In this document: in pieces, positions 8,256 through 17,224 of the stretch | How the letters are laid out: each line of letters opens with the position of its first letter | How positions within the stretch are numbered: the first letter of the stretch is position 1 | Origin: Nonlabens sp. YIK11 | Lineage (GTDB): Bacteria > Bacteroidota > Bacteroidia > Flavobacteriales > Flavobacteriaceae | Assembly (NCBI RefSeq): GCF_001413925.1 | Contig: NZ_LBMJ01000001.1 | Location: 2,334,001-2,398,000 of the forward strand | Direction of reading: 5' to 3' | Length of the DNA stretch: 64,000 bases | Translations under genes and position numbers: made by a program | The notes under the pieces: model-generated | The model's input: only the letters and a program-made list of their open reading frames with translations | What the model was told of the DNA's origin: nothing | Database searches by the model: none

Positions 8256-9092
8256 TTAACTAAAAAGTTTTTGATTAAAAAACTCGCGCAACTCGTCCGC
8301 CGCGCTAGTTTCATATTCTTTCTTACGATACTTACTAATAGATTTGATTCCCTGAATCACATTTGTAGAAAACATCTCATCTGCCCTCTGCAATTCAAAA
8401 GGAGTAATGCTTTCTTCTACTACTTGATAGTTGAGCATTCGTTTCAATTGCGCAATCACCTGGCCTCTCATGATACCATTCAAACAACCATCTGCAATAG
8501 GTGGCGTCTTAATGATATTATCAGATCTTAAAAACAAATTACCAGATATAGATTCGACAACCATTTTATTTTGGTTGAGCAGTAGCATATCATCATAATC
8601 GTTCTCTGTCTTGTAGATTCCGGCAAGTATGTTGACAGTTTTGGTAGTCGTTTTAAGGGTTCCCAGCATCCCTAGCGGCAACAAATGGTCCTTGAATAGC
8701 TCTACTTCATTGGTTCCAGTGAATTCAAAAACATGAGAAAGTGAACTAGCTTCCATGCTATAGGATACGGTGGAATCTGTTGGAGTGTACAATCCACCTT
8801 GATTACGCCATACGGTAATACGAATTCTAGTATGGTCAGAGTTCAATTCATTGGCCTCGTGCAACTCTTTTATTTGTTCCTCAAAAAATTCTGGAGTAAA
8901 TGAATCGGGAATCTCCATGCGCAAGATGCGCATGCTTGACATAAGTCTAAAATAATGTGATTCGTAGAAAATAGCGATTCCCTTATAGCAGCGTATGGTC
9001 TCAAAAACCCCATCACCATAATAAGTACCACGATTGTTAAAGGCAATGTGTGCCTGTTCTGTTTCTACTAATTGATCATTAAGTAATATCAT
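8256..9092 (-). CDS. Class IV (branched-chain fold) aminotransferase, possibly aminodeoxychorismate lyase
   Basis: A 278-residue PLP enzyme of fold type IV. Seen: the N-terminal NNRGTYYGDGVFETIR (family GDGxFET), then TRIRITVWRNQGG; LKTTTKTVNILAG carries the likely PLP-binding Lys; ESISGNLFL is the C-terminal cofactor signature; and FSTNVIQGI is near the end. Length and motifs fit both 4-amino-4-deoxychorismate lyase (pabC, folate synthesis) and a D- or branched-chain amino-acid aminotransferase; I cannot choose firmly. The start at 9092 is supported by the short conserved N-terminus. A hairpin with a T-run ends directly at this start codon. Confidence 0.85.
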   Translation of the reverse strand: MILLNDQLVETEQAHIAFNNRGTYYGDGVFETIRCYKGIAIFYESHYFRLMSSMRILRMEIPDSFTPEFFEEQIKELHEANELNSDHTRIRITVWRNQGGLYTPTDSTVSYSMEASSLSHVFEFTGTNEVELFKDHLLPLGMLGTLKTTTKTVNILAGIYKTENDYDDMLLLNQNKMVVESISGNLFLRSDNIIKTPPIADGCLNGIMRGQVIAQLKRMLNYQVVEESITPFELQRADEMFSTNVIQGIKSISKYRKKEYETSAADELREFFNQKLFS

Positions 9093-9093
9093 A

Positions 9094-9117
9094 AAAAATG
9101 CCCTGATTTACAGGGCA
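9094..9117 (-). terminator. Hairpin plus T-run abutting the aminotransferase start codon
   Basis: On the minus strand a 7-bp stem TGCCCTG / CAGGGCA (9099-9105 with 9111-9117, 5-base loop) is followed by six Ts that touch the ATG at 9090-9092. It could end the START-like gene transcript or act as an attenuator for the aminotransferase gene. Confidence 0.7.
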
Positions 9118-9143
9118 CAAATTTAATCTTTATAAAAGGCTCA

Positions 9144-9533
9144 CTATCGTGATCCCAATACTTTTTTGAGTTCGCTCACTTGGTTTTCCCAAAACATTTT
9201 TTGCTCCTCAACCTCGTCCTCATCATCACCAAAATCTGTGATCATTAATGATACATCCTTTGTGATTTCATCTACCTCAATACGGAATTCAAAATACTTC
9301 TTAGTATCCTCATCATAATCCCATTGAAATCTAGCGCGCTCCTCGCCTATTCTCTTAATAATTTTTGCCTTCTCTTCCTGGCCATCCCAAATGAATCTGA
9401 AGTATTCACCGCGACTGTTCACGTTATCTGCAAACCATTCTGACATTCCAGATGGAGTAGCAAAGTATTGGTATAATAAACTGGGAGATACTTGAACGAG
9501 AAATTCCAACTCAAATTTTATAGGCTCTTGCAT
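9144..9533 (-). CDS. START-like/AHSA1-type domain protein
   Basis: A 129-residue single-domain protein of the START/SRPBCC superfamily, in the small form common in flavobacteria. It begins EPIKFELEFLVQVSPSLLYQ, followed by YFATPSGMSEWFADNV, which is the conserved loading loop of the fold (xxPxxLwxxWxxPxGlxxWF). FRFIWDGQEEKAKII and FQWDY are further strand features. The C-terminal helix (QKMFWENQVSELKKVLG) would close the ligand pocket. The ligand is unknown. It lies upstream of the aminotransferase gene and is separated from it by the hairpin at 9094-9117. Confidence 0.82.
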   Translation of the reverse strand: MQEPIKFELEFLVQVSPSLLYQYFATPSGMSEWFADNVNSRGEYFRFIWDGQEEKAKIIKRIGEERARFQWDYDEDTKKYFEFRIEVDEITKDVSLMITDFGDDEDEVEEQKMFWENQVSELKKVLGSR

Positions 9534-9617
9534 GGGTGTTAAACTTTGGGCGGCAATATAACGTAAACCTATTAAGTCTTGAAAATTTATTGAATTAAAA
9601 TTTTTGCTGGATTGGGT

Positions 9618-9649
9618 TTGGTCTACAATATAAATTAAAGTTATATTTG
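9618..9649 (+). promoter_or_regulatory. Promoter of the tRNA-Met gene
   Basis: TTG at 9618-9620, 21-base spacer, then TATATTTG at 9642-9649: a match to the Bacteroidota -33/-7 consensus, 35 bases upstream of the mature tRNA 5' end. Confidence 0.7.
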
Positions 9650-9684
9650 CAGCCGCTTAAGCAATCAGCGGTTTAAGTGAAAAT

Positions 9685-9758
<74 letters not shown>

Positions 9759-9760
9759 CG

Positions 9761-9790
9761 AAAAAACCCTTCAAATTTGAAGGGTTTTTT
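9761..9790. terminator. Bidirectional terminator between tRNA-Met and the LacI-type gene
   Basis: A perfect 30-base inverted repeat: six As, CCCTTCAAA, then its complement ending in six Ts. It serves the tRNA on the plus strand and, by symmetry, the regulator gene that stops at 9791 on the minus strand. Confidence 0.9.
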
Positions 9791-10795
9791 TTATTTTCTA
9801 GTGGTTCCTCTTTCTAGCAGCGACGTCTTTAAGGTATGCACTCTAGTCACCTTTATATCTTCAAGATTGTTGATCAAGTTGCGCAATCTTGTAAAGGTTT
9901 TATTTCCCATTTCTACTGCATGTTGATCCACAACTGTCATTTTAGGGAACGAGTATTCTGAGGTGACAACGTTAGAATAGCAAATGATTTGTAGATCGTT
10001 TGGAATATTGATACCCAATTCTTTTGCTTTATTGAGCGCAATAATACCAGCCATTTGATCTAAGGCGATAATAGCATCAATACCATCATATTTTAAGGCA
10101 TCCTCAATACGCGCATCAAGTTGTTTCTCATCCACATTGGTAATGACATTCAACAATACATCGTCGTATTGCGCCACTTGCCTTCTAATTCCTTCTTCTC
10201 TTAATTTTCCAACACTCAATTGACTTATGGTGCTAATCATGCACAGTTGCTTGTCTCCTTTTTCAACTAGAAACTGTACCGCTCTTATTCCTGAAAGTAA
10301 ATCATCGTTAGTGATTTTATCGCATTCAAGCTCGTCCACCACACGATCAAACATAACCATAGGGATTTTACGATCCAGTACTTTTTGAAAGTGACTGTAG
10401 TTGGAAGCGACCTGGGATTCCTCTGCCACGGCAACTATAAAACCATCAATAGAGTTGTTGAGAAGACTTTCTATAAAAGAGGACTCTTTCTCTGTAGAGT
10501 CTCCAGTAAGGCACGTCAGGATCTTGTAATCATTCTCGGCTGCCATTTGTTCGATACCGGTAAGCACCTGGGCAAAAAAGCCGTTGACCACACCTGGAAT
10601 GACCACAGCAATAATCTTATGGGCTTTGGGATGCTCTACCGTGCCTTTGTATCCCATTTTCCTGGCCGTGTTGACTACCAGTTGTTTAGTCTCTTCACTT
10701 ATCTCGTTACTGTTCTTCAGGGATTTTGAAATCGTAGAGATAGACAGTCCGAGCTTTTCGGCAAGTATACTTAAGGTGACCTTGTTTTTCTTCAC
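9791..10795 (-). CDS. LacI/GalR family transcriptional regulator
   Basis: A 334-residue repressor-type regulator. Residues 5-60 are the LacI helix-turn-helix with hinge: VTLSILAEKLGLSISTISKS, then KSLKNSNEISEETKQLV and the MGYKG hinge. The rest is a periplasmic-binding-protein-like sugar sensor (IIAVVIPGVVNGFFAQVLTGIE; PMVMFDRVV; IDAIIALDQMAGIIAL). The inducer is unknown. It is divergent from the LamG/T9SS gene at 11050, and a pair of direct repeats lies between them, so control of that gene and itself is plausible but inferred. It ends at the bidirectional terminator shared with the tRNA. Confidence 0.93.
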   Translation of the reverse strand: MKKNKVTLSILAEKLGLSISTISKSLKNSNEISEETKQLVVNTARKMGYKGTVEHPKAHKIIAVVIPGVVNGFFAQVLTGIEQMAAENDYKILTCLTGDSTEKESSFIESLLNNSIDGFIVAVAEESQVASNYSHFQKVLDRKIPMVMFDRVVDELECDKITNDDLLSGIRAVQFLVEKGDKQLCMISTISQLSVGKLREEGIRRQVAQYDDVLLNVITNVDEKQLDARIEDALKYDGIDAIIALDQMAGIIALNKAKELGINIPNDLQIICYSNVVTSEYSFPKMTVVDQHAVEMGNKTFTRLRNLINNLEDIKVTRVHTLKTSLLERGTTRK

Positions 10796-10847
10796 TCTAG
10801 AATTTTTAATAAAGGTAAATGTTTTGTTGTAGATACCATTAAAATTT

Positions 10848-10863
10848 CGCTTTCGCGAAAGCG
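10848..10863. repeat. Palindromic repeat, copy 3 (intergenic)
   Basis: Perfect CGCTTTCGCGAAAGCG, 53 bases upstream of the LacI-type regulator start, in the divergent regulator/LamG intergenic region. Confidence 0.95.
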
Positions 10864-10941
10864 AAACAACCGTTAAAACCTTTAAACCTAATTTAACATT
10901 ATACGCTTATGCGAACAAATAATCCTAATTAATGAATCGAC

Positions 10942-11000
10942 AAAATGTTTAAATGCATTTATATATCGATTAAAAACGATTAAAATGTTATAATGCATAT
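10942..11000 (+). promoter_or_regulatory. Pair of direct repeats, candidate operator
   Basis: Two 19-base copies, 10942-10960 (AAAATGTTTAAATGCATTT) and 10982-11000 (AAAATGTTATAATGCATAT), match at 16 of 19 bases. They start exactly 40 bases apart, about four helical turns, and TCGA/CGAT-type words precede each. They sit between the LacI-type gene and the LamG gene, where an operator would be expected. Which protein binds is inference. Confidence 0.4.
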
Positions 11001-11049
11001 TTTAACGATTATCTGTGATATATTAGTTGTGTCCTAAAAATTACTAGAT

Positions 11050-13665
11050 ATGCTAAAAATTACTTCCTTTATCTCGACATTGATAATAGTTCTATCTAAT
11101 AGTTTTGCAATTGCCAATCCAACGATTCTCACATCTATGGGTAGCATTTCGCTTAATGGCACTACAGATCAAGTCATTCTGCAAAATGATATATCATTAG
11201 GTGAAGATTTTACCATATCTACATGGATAAATACGAGCAGCGATCAAAGCAGTGCCGTTCAAACCATCATTTCCAAAGGCGATCAAAATAACGGATGGAA
11301 CATCCAGCTTAATGAAAGCAATGAAATCCAGGTGACTTTCTATAATGAAGGCGCTGCCACTCAAATGATTTCAAATCACTTCTTGAGTTATGACGTGTGG
11401 CGCCAGATCACTCTTACTTATACTGATGACAGTTTGAAGATTTACGTAGATGGTATTTTGGACTCTGTTCAATACTTTAACTTATCTGATCAATCTCAAA
11501 ACTTACCTTTAATTATAGGTGCGGCAAATTCATCCACACCGCAACATTTTAAAGGATCTATCGATGAAGTTCGTGTTTTTAACAGAGCTCTTACCGTAGA
11601 GCAGATACGCTTCTTCATGAATCAGGAGCTAGTTAATGAAAATGATATGCTCGCTGGCGCCATCATCAAAACGTCTTCAAATAACACCAGTGCTTTACCC
11701 TGGAGCAGCTTGATTACCTACCTTACCTTTAATAATGGAACTGCGGCAGATCTTTCTGCAAGCGCTGCCACTTTAGACGCTCAACATTCAAGCTTCACGA
11801 CAAACAATCAAAGTGCACCACTACCCTATATTTCTATCCAAAATGGAAACTGGAATGCCAGTGATACTTGGGACGCTCAAGGAAGCATCCATGCTCCTGG
11901 TTCTTATAGAATCATGAATGGCGAGCAAGTTCGTGTTACTTGGAATATTGTGAATACTTATCATGATATTATCGTTTCTGAAAAGACGGAACTTCTAGCA
12001 TTAGAACTTAAAGCTAACACCATCAAAGTTCAAAATGATCAAGCCCTAACCATTAATGGCTTTCTACAACTTAATGGAACCTTGGATCTTGAAAATGAAT
12101 CCCAACTTATTCAAACTAGTGGTAGTGAATTAGACCCATCTAGTACAGGAAAAATTGAACGTGATCAACAAGGCACTGGAAACAAATACAATTACAACTA
12201 CTGGAGCTCACCGGTGAGCTACACTGGTGTTAACGAGATCAACGGTGGTTTTGACCTGTCTGCTGTTATGATGGATGGAACCAACCCATCGGTACCTAAA
12301 CCATTAAACTTTACCAATCCAAACGACTCAGATGGTGCACCAGCGACCGAAAGCCAGGCAGCAACCGTATCTTCGAAATGGATTCACAAATATGCCAATC
12401 TAACCTCAGGAACCTATGCCAACTGGCAATTTGTAGGTAACACAGGAAAGCTTAAAGCTGGAGAAGCCTATTCCATGAAAGGCACAGGATGCTCTACAGA
12501 TCAGAACTATACCTTTATGGGATTACCTAACAACGGCCCCATTGAGTTGACGGCTAATGCTGGCAACGATTATTTAGTTGGCAATCCATACCCTAGCGCT
12601 ATGGATGCTGCGCAATTCATCGCAGACAATCCTTTGTTGGATGGCACTATCTATTTCTGGGAACATGTCGGCGGCGAGAGCCACAGCCTTGCAAATTATG
12701 AAGGTGGTTACTCTATGTACAATCTTTCTGGTGGCACTCCTAATCCTACCATAGGCACTTCTGATGCCTTAATGAATAACGACGGTAAACAAGCCAAACT
12801 TCCTGGACGCTACATCCCAGTGGCACAAGGGTTTTTTGTGGTAGTTAAAGATGACGGTGCCATCAAGTTCAATAATGCCCAGCGCGTTTTTGAAAAGGAA
12901 GCATCAGGAAATAGTGTTTTCGTGGCTGCGCCTGGTAGTAACTACAATCCATCGCTAGCCACTTACCAACAGCATGCAGACGAACGTACAAAAATTAGGA
13001 TAGGATTTGATTCTCCTAACTTGATCCACAGACAATTATTATTGACTATTGACCCAAACGCTACCACAGGTTATGATCGCGGTTATGACGGTTTGCAATT
13101 TGATGATCAAATGGATGACATGGCTTTCTGGGTGAAAAATGAGCGCCTATCCATTCAAGGGATTGGGATTGTGGACGATGCGGTGGAACTGCCGTTATAC
13201 GTAAAGCTTAGTGATCATGGTACGATCAAAATAGGATTGGATCACATAGAAAACCTAGATCCAGACCAACCAGTATTTCTTAAAGATGCCGTTACTGGAG
13301 AATTGCACAACCTGAGAGAAGGCAAATTTGAGAGTCCTTTCTTATTTAGAGGTCAATATAAAACCAGATTCTCCATCATTTTTCATGGTAAATCCACTTT
13401 GAGTAACGAGACGTTGGATGATCAGAATAATATCTTAGTGTTCACGCCACAAGGGACTAATGCGATCCATATCAAGACTCCTGAAAACATTCAATTGGAT
13501 GAAGTGGTATTGATCAATATGTTGGGACAACAGGTAAAATCCTGGAACATTTCAACGGGCAGCAAGGAAATCATTCTACCTCGTCAGAGCCTAGCCAGTG
13601 GTAATTACATCGTCACTATGAAAAGTGATGGGCAAGATTACCAGCGCAAGGTTATTTTGAAATAA
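11050..13665 (+). CDS. Secreted LamG-domain protein with T9SS sorting tail
   Basis: An 871-residue exported protein. A signal peptide (SFISTLIIVLSNSFAIA) ends near residue 22. Residues ~30-195 form a concanavalin A-like LamG domain (DFTISTWINTSS; DDSLKIYVDGILD; FKGSIDEVRVFNRALT). The middle has Bacteroidota surface-protein segments, including YNYWSSPVS and LVGNPYPSAMDAAQFI. The last ~75 residues are a type A sorting domain for type IX secretion (VVLINMLGQQVKSW, LASGNYIVTMKSDGQ, KVILK). It is probably delivered to the cell surface, where LamG may bind glycan. It ends three bases from the convergent hisS stop. Expression may be set by the divergent LacI-type regulator. Confidence 0.88.
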   Translation: MLKITSFISTLIIVLSNSFAIANPTILTSMGSISLNGTTDQVILQNDISLGEDFTISTWINTSSDQSSAVQTIISKGDQNNGWNIQLNESNEIQVTFYNEGAATQMISNHFLSYDVWRQITLTYTDDSLKIYVDGILDSVQYFNLSDQSQNLPLIIGAANSSTPQHFKGSIDEVRVFNRALTVEQIRFFMNQELVNENDMLAGAIIKTSSNNTSALPWSSLITYLTFNNGTAADLSASAATLDAQHSSFTTNNQSAPLPYISIQNGNWNASDTWDAQGSIHAPGSYRIMNGEQVRVTWNIVNTYHDIIVSEKTELLALELKANTIKVQNDQALTINGFLQLNGTLDLENESQLIQTSGSELDPSSTGKIERDQQGTGNKYNYNYWSSPVSYTGVNEINGGFDLSAVMMDGTNPSVPKPLNFTNPNDSDGAPATESQAATVSSKWIHKYANLTSGTYANWQFVGNTGKLKAGEAYSMKGTGCSTDQNYTFMGLPNNGPIELTANAGNDYLVGNPYPSAMDAAQFIADNPLLDGTIYFWEHVGGESHSLANYEGGYSMYNLSGGTPNPTIGTSDALMNNDGKQAKLPGRYIPVAQGFFVVVKDDGAIKFNNAQRVFEKEASGNSVFVAAPGSNYNPSLATYQQHADERTKIRIGFDSPNLIHRQLLLTIDPNATTGYDRGYDGLQFDDQMDDMAFWVKNERLSIQGIGIVDDAVELPLYVKLSDHGTIKIGLDHIENLDPDQPVFLKDAVTGELHNLREGKFESPFLFRGQYKTRFSIIFHGKSTLSNETLDDQNNILVFTPQGTNAIHIKTPENIQLDEVVLINMLGQQVKSWNISTGSKEIILPRQSLASGNYIVTMKSDGQDYQRKVILK

Positions 13666-13668
13666 GCC

Positions 13669-15039
13669 TTACTTAAATCGCTGGATAAGCTCATCGGCAG
13701 TGAGTTGGTTTTGCTCACCGGTCTTCATGTTCTTAAGCGTTAGCTTACCAGATTTGATCTCGTCCTCGCCAGCTAGAATTACAAATGGTATGTCATTCTT
13801 ATCTGCATAAGTCATTTGCTTTTTCATTTTCCCGCTGTCTGGATAGAGCTCTGTTTTGATTCCGCTTTCGCGAAAGCGAAACATCAATTTCATACAGTAA
13901 CTAGCTTCTACCTCGCCAAAATTGATAAACAATACCTGCACGCCTGCTTTAACGGTTTCTGGAAAAAGATTCAGTTCTTCCAAGACCAAATAGATGCGGT
14001 CCAGCCCAAAGCTGATTCCAACGCCACTCATGTCCTTCATTCCAAAAATACCGGTAAGGTCATCATAACGACCGCCACCACTTATGCTGCCCATAGCCAC
14101 TCCTGCTGGAGCCGCCACTTCAAAAATGCAGCCGGTATAATAGTTAAGACCTCTGGCAAGGGTGATGTCAAGATCCAGATGTGTGGTTTTGAGTTCTAAC
14201 CCAACCAGGTTTTCCTTTATAAATTCCAACTCTGCAATTCCTTGTAGTCCAATGTTGGAAGACGCCAACAAATTCTTCATCTGACCGATCTTCTCTTCAA
14301 AAGAACCATCCAGTTCAAAAACGGGTTGTAGTTTTTCAATCGCCTGTGGGTCAATGCCTTTGTCCAACATTTCCTGCTTTACCTTATCTGCTCCAATTTT
14401 ATCAAGCTTGTCCAGTGCCACGGTAAAATCAATGAGCTTATCCTCTGCTCCCATCATCTGGGCGATACCGGCTAGAACCTTACGATTATTGATTTTGATC
14501 GTGCAACCCTTTAGGCCTAAATCGGTATAAACATCATCAAAGAGTTTAATGAATTCTACTTCCTGTAGCAATGAATCGCTACCAACAACATCGGCATCAC
14601 ATTGCGTAAATTCTCTAAAGCGACCTTTTTGCGGACGGTCTGCTCGCCACACGTTCTGGACTTGATATCTCTTAAAGGGAAACGCAATCTCATTCTGGTG
14701 CTGTACCACATATCGCGCAAAAGGTACCGTCAGGTCGTAACGCAAAGCGCGGTCGCTTATTTGCGGTGTAATGACCGATTCATCCTTTGTGGATAGGTCA
14801 TCGTTATTCACTTTACTCAAATACTCACCGTTATTCAAAATTTTGAATATCAAGCGGTCTCCTTCTTCTCCATACTTACCCAGCAACGTGTCAGAATTTT
14901 CAAAGCTCGGTGTCTCAATCGGCATGAATCCGTAGGTCTGAAAATGCTTCTTGATGTTGCTTATGATATATTCCCTACGAGATACTTCAGTAGGGTTAAA
15001 ATCTCTAGTTCCTTTAGGTATGGAAGGTTTTTGTGCCAT
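13669..15039 (-). CDS. hisS: Histidyl-tRNA synthetase
   Basis: Charges tRNA-His. Class II synthetase traits: KGTRDFNPTE at the N-terminus, RYDLTVPFARYV (motif 2 area), FREFTQCDADVVG, LARGLNYYTGCIFE (histidine A motif) and GGGRYDDL, GVGISFGLDRIY (motif 3), then a C-terminal anticodon domain. I start it at ATG 15039 (MAQKPSIPKGTRDF) rather than at the longer 15090 frame. The extra 17 residues are not family-like, and a TATATTTG promoter element at 15057-15064 lies inside them. A palindromic repeat is in frame as RFRES in the anticodon domain (MFRFRESGIKTELYPDSGK). Confidence 0.96.
   Translation of the reverse strand: MAQKPSIPKGTRDFNPTEVSRREYIISNIKKHFQTYGFMPIETPSFENSDTLLGKYGEEGDRLIFKILNNGEYLSKVNNDDLSTKDESVITPQISDRALRYDLTVPFARYVVQHQNEIAFPFKRYQVQNVWRADRPQKGRFREFTQCDADVVGSDSLLQEVEFIKLFDDVYTDLGLKGCTIKINNRKVLAGIAQMMGAEDKLIDFTVALDKLDKIGADKVKQEMLDKGIDPQAIEKLQPVFELDGSFEEKIGQMKNLLASSNIGLQGIAELEFIKENLVGLELKTTHLDLDITLARGLNYYTGCIFEVAAPAGVAMGSISGGGRYDDLTGIFGMKDMSGVGISFGLDRIYLVLEELNLFPETVKAGVQVLFINFGEVEASYCMKLMFRFRESGIKTELYPDSGKMKKQMTYADKNDIPFVILAGEDEIKSGKLTLKNMKTGEQNQLTADELIQRFK
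13863..13878. repeat. Palindromic repeat, copy 4 (inside hisS)
   Basis: Perfect CGCTTTCGCGAAAGCG, read on the minus strand as RFRES followed by GIK. Flank ATTC on the left, as in copy 7 (27938). Confidence 0.95.
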
Positions 15040-15056
15040 GAATTTTTGTAAGGCTG

Positions 15057-15064
15057 CAAATATA
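15057..15064 (-). promoter_or_regulatory. -7 promoter element for hisS
   Basis: TATATTTG on the minus strand, 17 bases upstream of the chosen hisS ATG. No good TTG box was seen 17-23 bases further upstream. Confidence 0.45.
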
Positions 15065-15176
15065 GGAATTGACAAGTTGTGCCTACTCATCCCATCAGTA
15101 TCTTAAATCATTTTACTAATTCCTTAACGGATGAAAAAATGAATTAAAAATACCTTTAAAAGAAAAAATTGAGAAA

Positions 15177-15932
15177 ATGAAAGATTTGAAAGACAAGGTT
15201 GCCGTTATTACCGGTGGCGCAGGTGAAATAGGTTACGCAACGGCTCAAGTATTATTGAGTTATGGTGCAAAGGTCTTACTGGTAGACCTAGAAGAAAAGG
15301 CTTTAAAGGAAAGAATCAAAGATGGAGATACTAAAGATCTTGATTATGCTGTAGCAGATGTTACAGATGAGAAACAGGTCGAAGGTTATTTCAAAACTGC
15401 CGAGAAGAAATTCGGTAAGGTGGATATTTTCCATAATAATGCGGGAATTGAAGGTCCTGTAGCCAAAATGCCAGATTTTAAACTTGAGGATTTTGAAAAA
15501 GTTATGGCTGTGAATGTTACAGGTGTATTCCTAGGAATGAAATATGCGCCGGCTTATATGAACGATGGCGGCAGTATCATCATATCAAGCTCGGTAGCTG
15601 GATTGCAAGCGACGCCTGGTATGGTGGGCTACGTGACTAGCAAGCACGCCGTTATAGGAATTATGCGAACAGCAGCTCTGGAACTAGCGCCTCGCAAAAT
15701 AAGAGTCAACAGCATACATCCTGGTGTCATTGACAGTCGTATGATGAACGCCATTGAAAGTGGTTTAGGCGATGATGCGGCCGCGGTTCACAAAGATTTT
15801 GAAGAACAAGTTCCACTAAAGCGTTATGGAAAAGAAGAAGAAATGGCAAAATTGGTTGCATTTCTCGCTAGTGACATGAGTAGCTATACTACAGGGTCTA
15901 CCTATGTGGCAGATGGTGGAATTTCATTATAA
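15177..15932 (+). CDS. Short-chain dehydrogenase/reductase (SDR family)
   Basis: A 251-residue classical SDR. Seen: the nucleotide-binding TGGAGEIG at ~14-21, Asp after strand 2 (LLVDLEEKA) which favours NAD(H), NNAG at ~92-95, catalytic Ser (IIISSSVAG), and YVTSK (Tyr and Lys of the YxxxK motif), then PRKIRVNSIHPGVI. The C-terminus YVADGGISL is typical of the glucose/3-oxoacyl reductase-like subgroup. The substrate is not determinable. It stands alone, with 50 bases to the next gene in the same direction. Confidence 0.92.
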   Translation: MKDLKDKVAVITGGAGEIGYATAQVLLSYGAKVLLVDLEEKALKERIKDGDTKDLDYAVADVTDEKQVEGYFKTAEKKFGKVDIFHNNAGIEGPVAKMPDFKLEDFEKVMAVNVTGVFLGMKYAPAYMNDGGSIIISSSVAGLQATPGMVGYVTSKHAVIGIMRTAALELAPRKIRVNSIHPGVIDSRMMNAIESGLGDDAAAVHKDFEEQVPLKRYGKEEEMAKLVAFLASDMSSYTTGSTYVADGGISL

Positions 15933-15982
15933 AAATTATTGGATTTTTGTAACAACGCCATTAAGCTTGCGTCCTATCCATC

Positions 15983-17224
15983 ATGATCGGACTATTTAAG
16001 GAAAACATAAGCATTGCCCAGCAGAATATTAAAGGACAACTGCTGCGTACTATTCTTACCGTTTTTATCATCGCTATAGGCATCACCGCATTAGTAGGTA
16101 TTCTAAGTGCTGTCAATGCGTTAGAAAGAACTTTGAGCGATGGTTTTTCTGATATAGGAACCAACACCTTTAGCATCCAGCGATATTCTCTAGGGATACG
16201 ACGCAGTGGCGGCGGCGAGGTACGCAAGATCAATCCAGTTATAGGGTACAGCGATGTTCGTGCTTTTGAAGGTGATTACGATTTTCCTACTGCACAAGTT
16301 GGCGTCTCATTTCAGGCAACCTCACAAGCCGAGGTAAAAAGCGAGGATCGAAAGACAAAACCTAAAGTCATCGTATCTGGAGTCAATGAACACTTCATAG
16401 ATAACAGCGGTACTAAAATTGTGGATGGCCGTGGCTTTTCTGCCAGCGACATTGAAAATAATTCGAGAGTCGCTCTAGTGGGTAGCGATATGGAAGATGC
16501 CTTATTTCAGGGATTGAATCCTATAGGTCAGACCATAAGCATACGAGGTAATAAATTTACCGTGATAGGATTGTTGGAAGAAAAAGGATCCACCTTTGGG
16601 AACAATGTCGACTTACGCGTATTGATACCATTAAATGTTGCGCGCAGCATCTACACCTTACCTAATATTAATTATGACATAAGCGTGAAGGTAAACGACC
16701 AGCAACTTATGGATGCCGCAAGAGATAAAGCAACATTGCTCATGCGCAGCATACGCGGTTTGACACCACTGGAAGAAGATAATTTTGGGATCGTACAGCG
16801 TGACGAGCTCATGTCATCAGTTGACGAAATAAGTGTTGCGCTTAATGTAGCGGCGATTATTATAAGCGTGATCACCATCTTTGGTAGTTCCATTGCATTG
16901 ATGAACATCATGCTGGTATCTGTAACTGAGCGTACGCGTGAAATAGGCGTGCGCAAAGCACTTGGAGCCAAAAGATCTACGATTTCCTGGCAGTTTTTCA
17001 TTGAAACCCTTTTAGTGAGCCAGTATGGCAGTATTGTCGGAATTATTTTAGGGATGTTGATAGGTTGGGGCGTTTCGGCAGGGTTTGAAATTCCGTTTCA
17101 AATACCGTGGACGGCCATTATTTGGGCCATCATCATTTCCATTGTGATCACGATATTCTCTGGTATTATTCCCGCAATCAAGGCGTCAAGACTGGACCCT
17201 ATTGAGGCATTGAGGTATGAATAA
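15983..17224 (+). CDS. ABC transporter permease, MacB/FtsX-like
   Basis: A 413-residue membrane protein of the MacB/LolC-like superfamily. Layout: one N-terminal membrane helix (LLRTILTVFIIAIGITALVG), a large periplasmic MacB_PCD domain (~45-270, with VALVGSDMEDALFQ and PIGQTISIRGNKFTVIG), then three helices in the FtsX domain (~285-410) with the conserved VSVTERTREIGVRKALGAK between them. It ends RLDPIEALRYE, the usual family tail. Such permeases couple a cytoplasmic ATPase to export or lipoprotein handling; no ATPase gene is adjacent. It overlaps ogt by 8 bases. Confidence 0.9.
   Translation: MIGLFKENISIAQQNIKGQLLRTILTVFIIAIGITALVGILSAVNALERTLSDGFSDIGTNTFSIQRYSLGIRRSGGGEVRKINPVIGYSDVRAFEGDYDFPTAQVGVSFQATSQAEVKSEDRKTKPKVIVSGVNEHFIDNSGTKIVDGRGFSASDIENNSRVALVGSDMEDALFQGLNPIGQTISIRGNKFTVIGLLEEKGSTFGNNVDLRVLIPLNVARSIYTLPNINYDISVKVNDQQLMDAARDKATLLMRSIRGLTPLEEDNFGIVQRDELMSSVDEISVALNVAAIIISVITIFGSSIALMNIMLVSVTERTREIGVRKALGAKRSTISWQFFIETLLVSQYGSIVGIILGMLIGWGVSAGFEIPFQIPWTAIIWAIIISIVITIFSGIIPAIKASRLDPIEALRYE

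Noticed and set aside
15040..15090. N-terminal 17-residue extension of hisS
   Set aside because: The extra residues do not match the family start (MAQKPSIPKGTRDF), and a promoter -7 element lies inside the extension.
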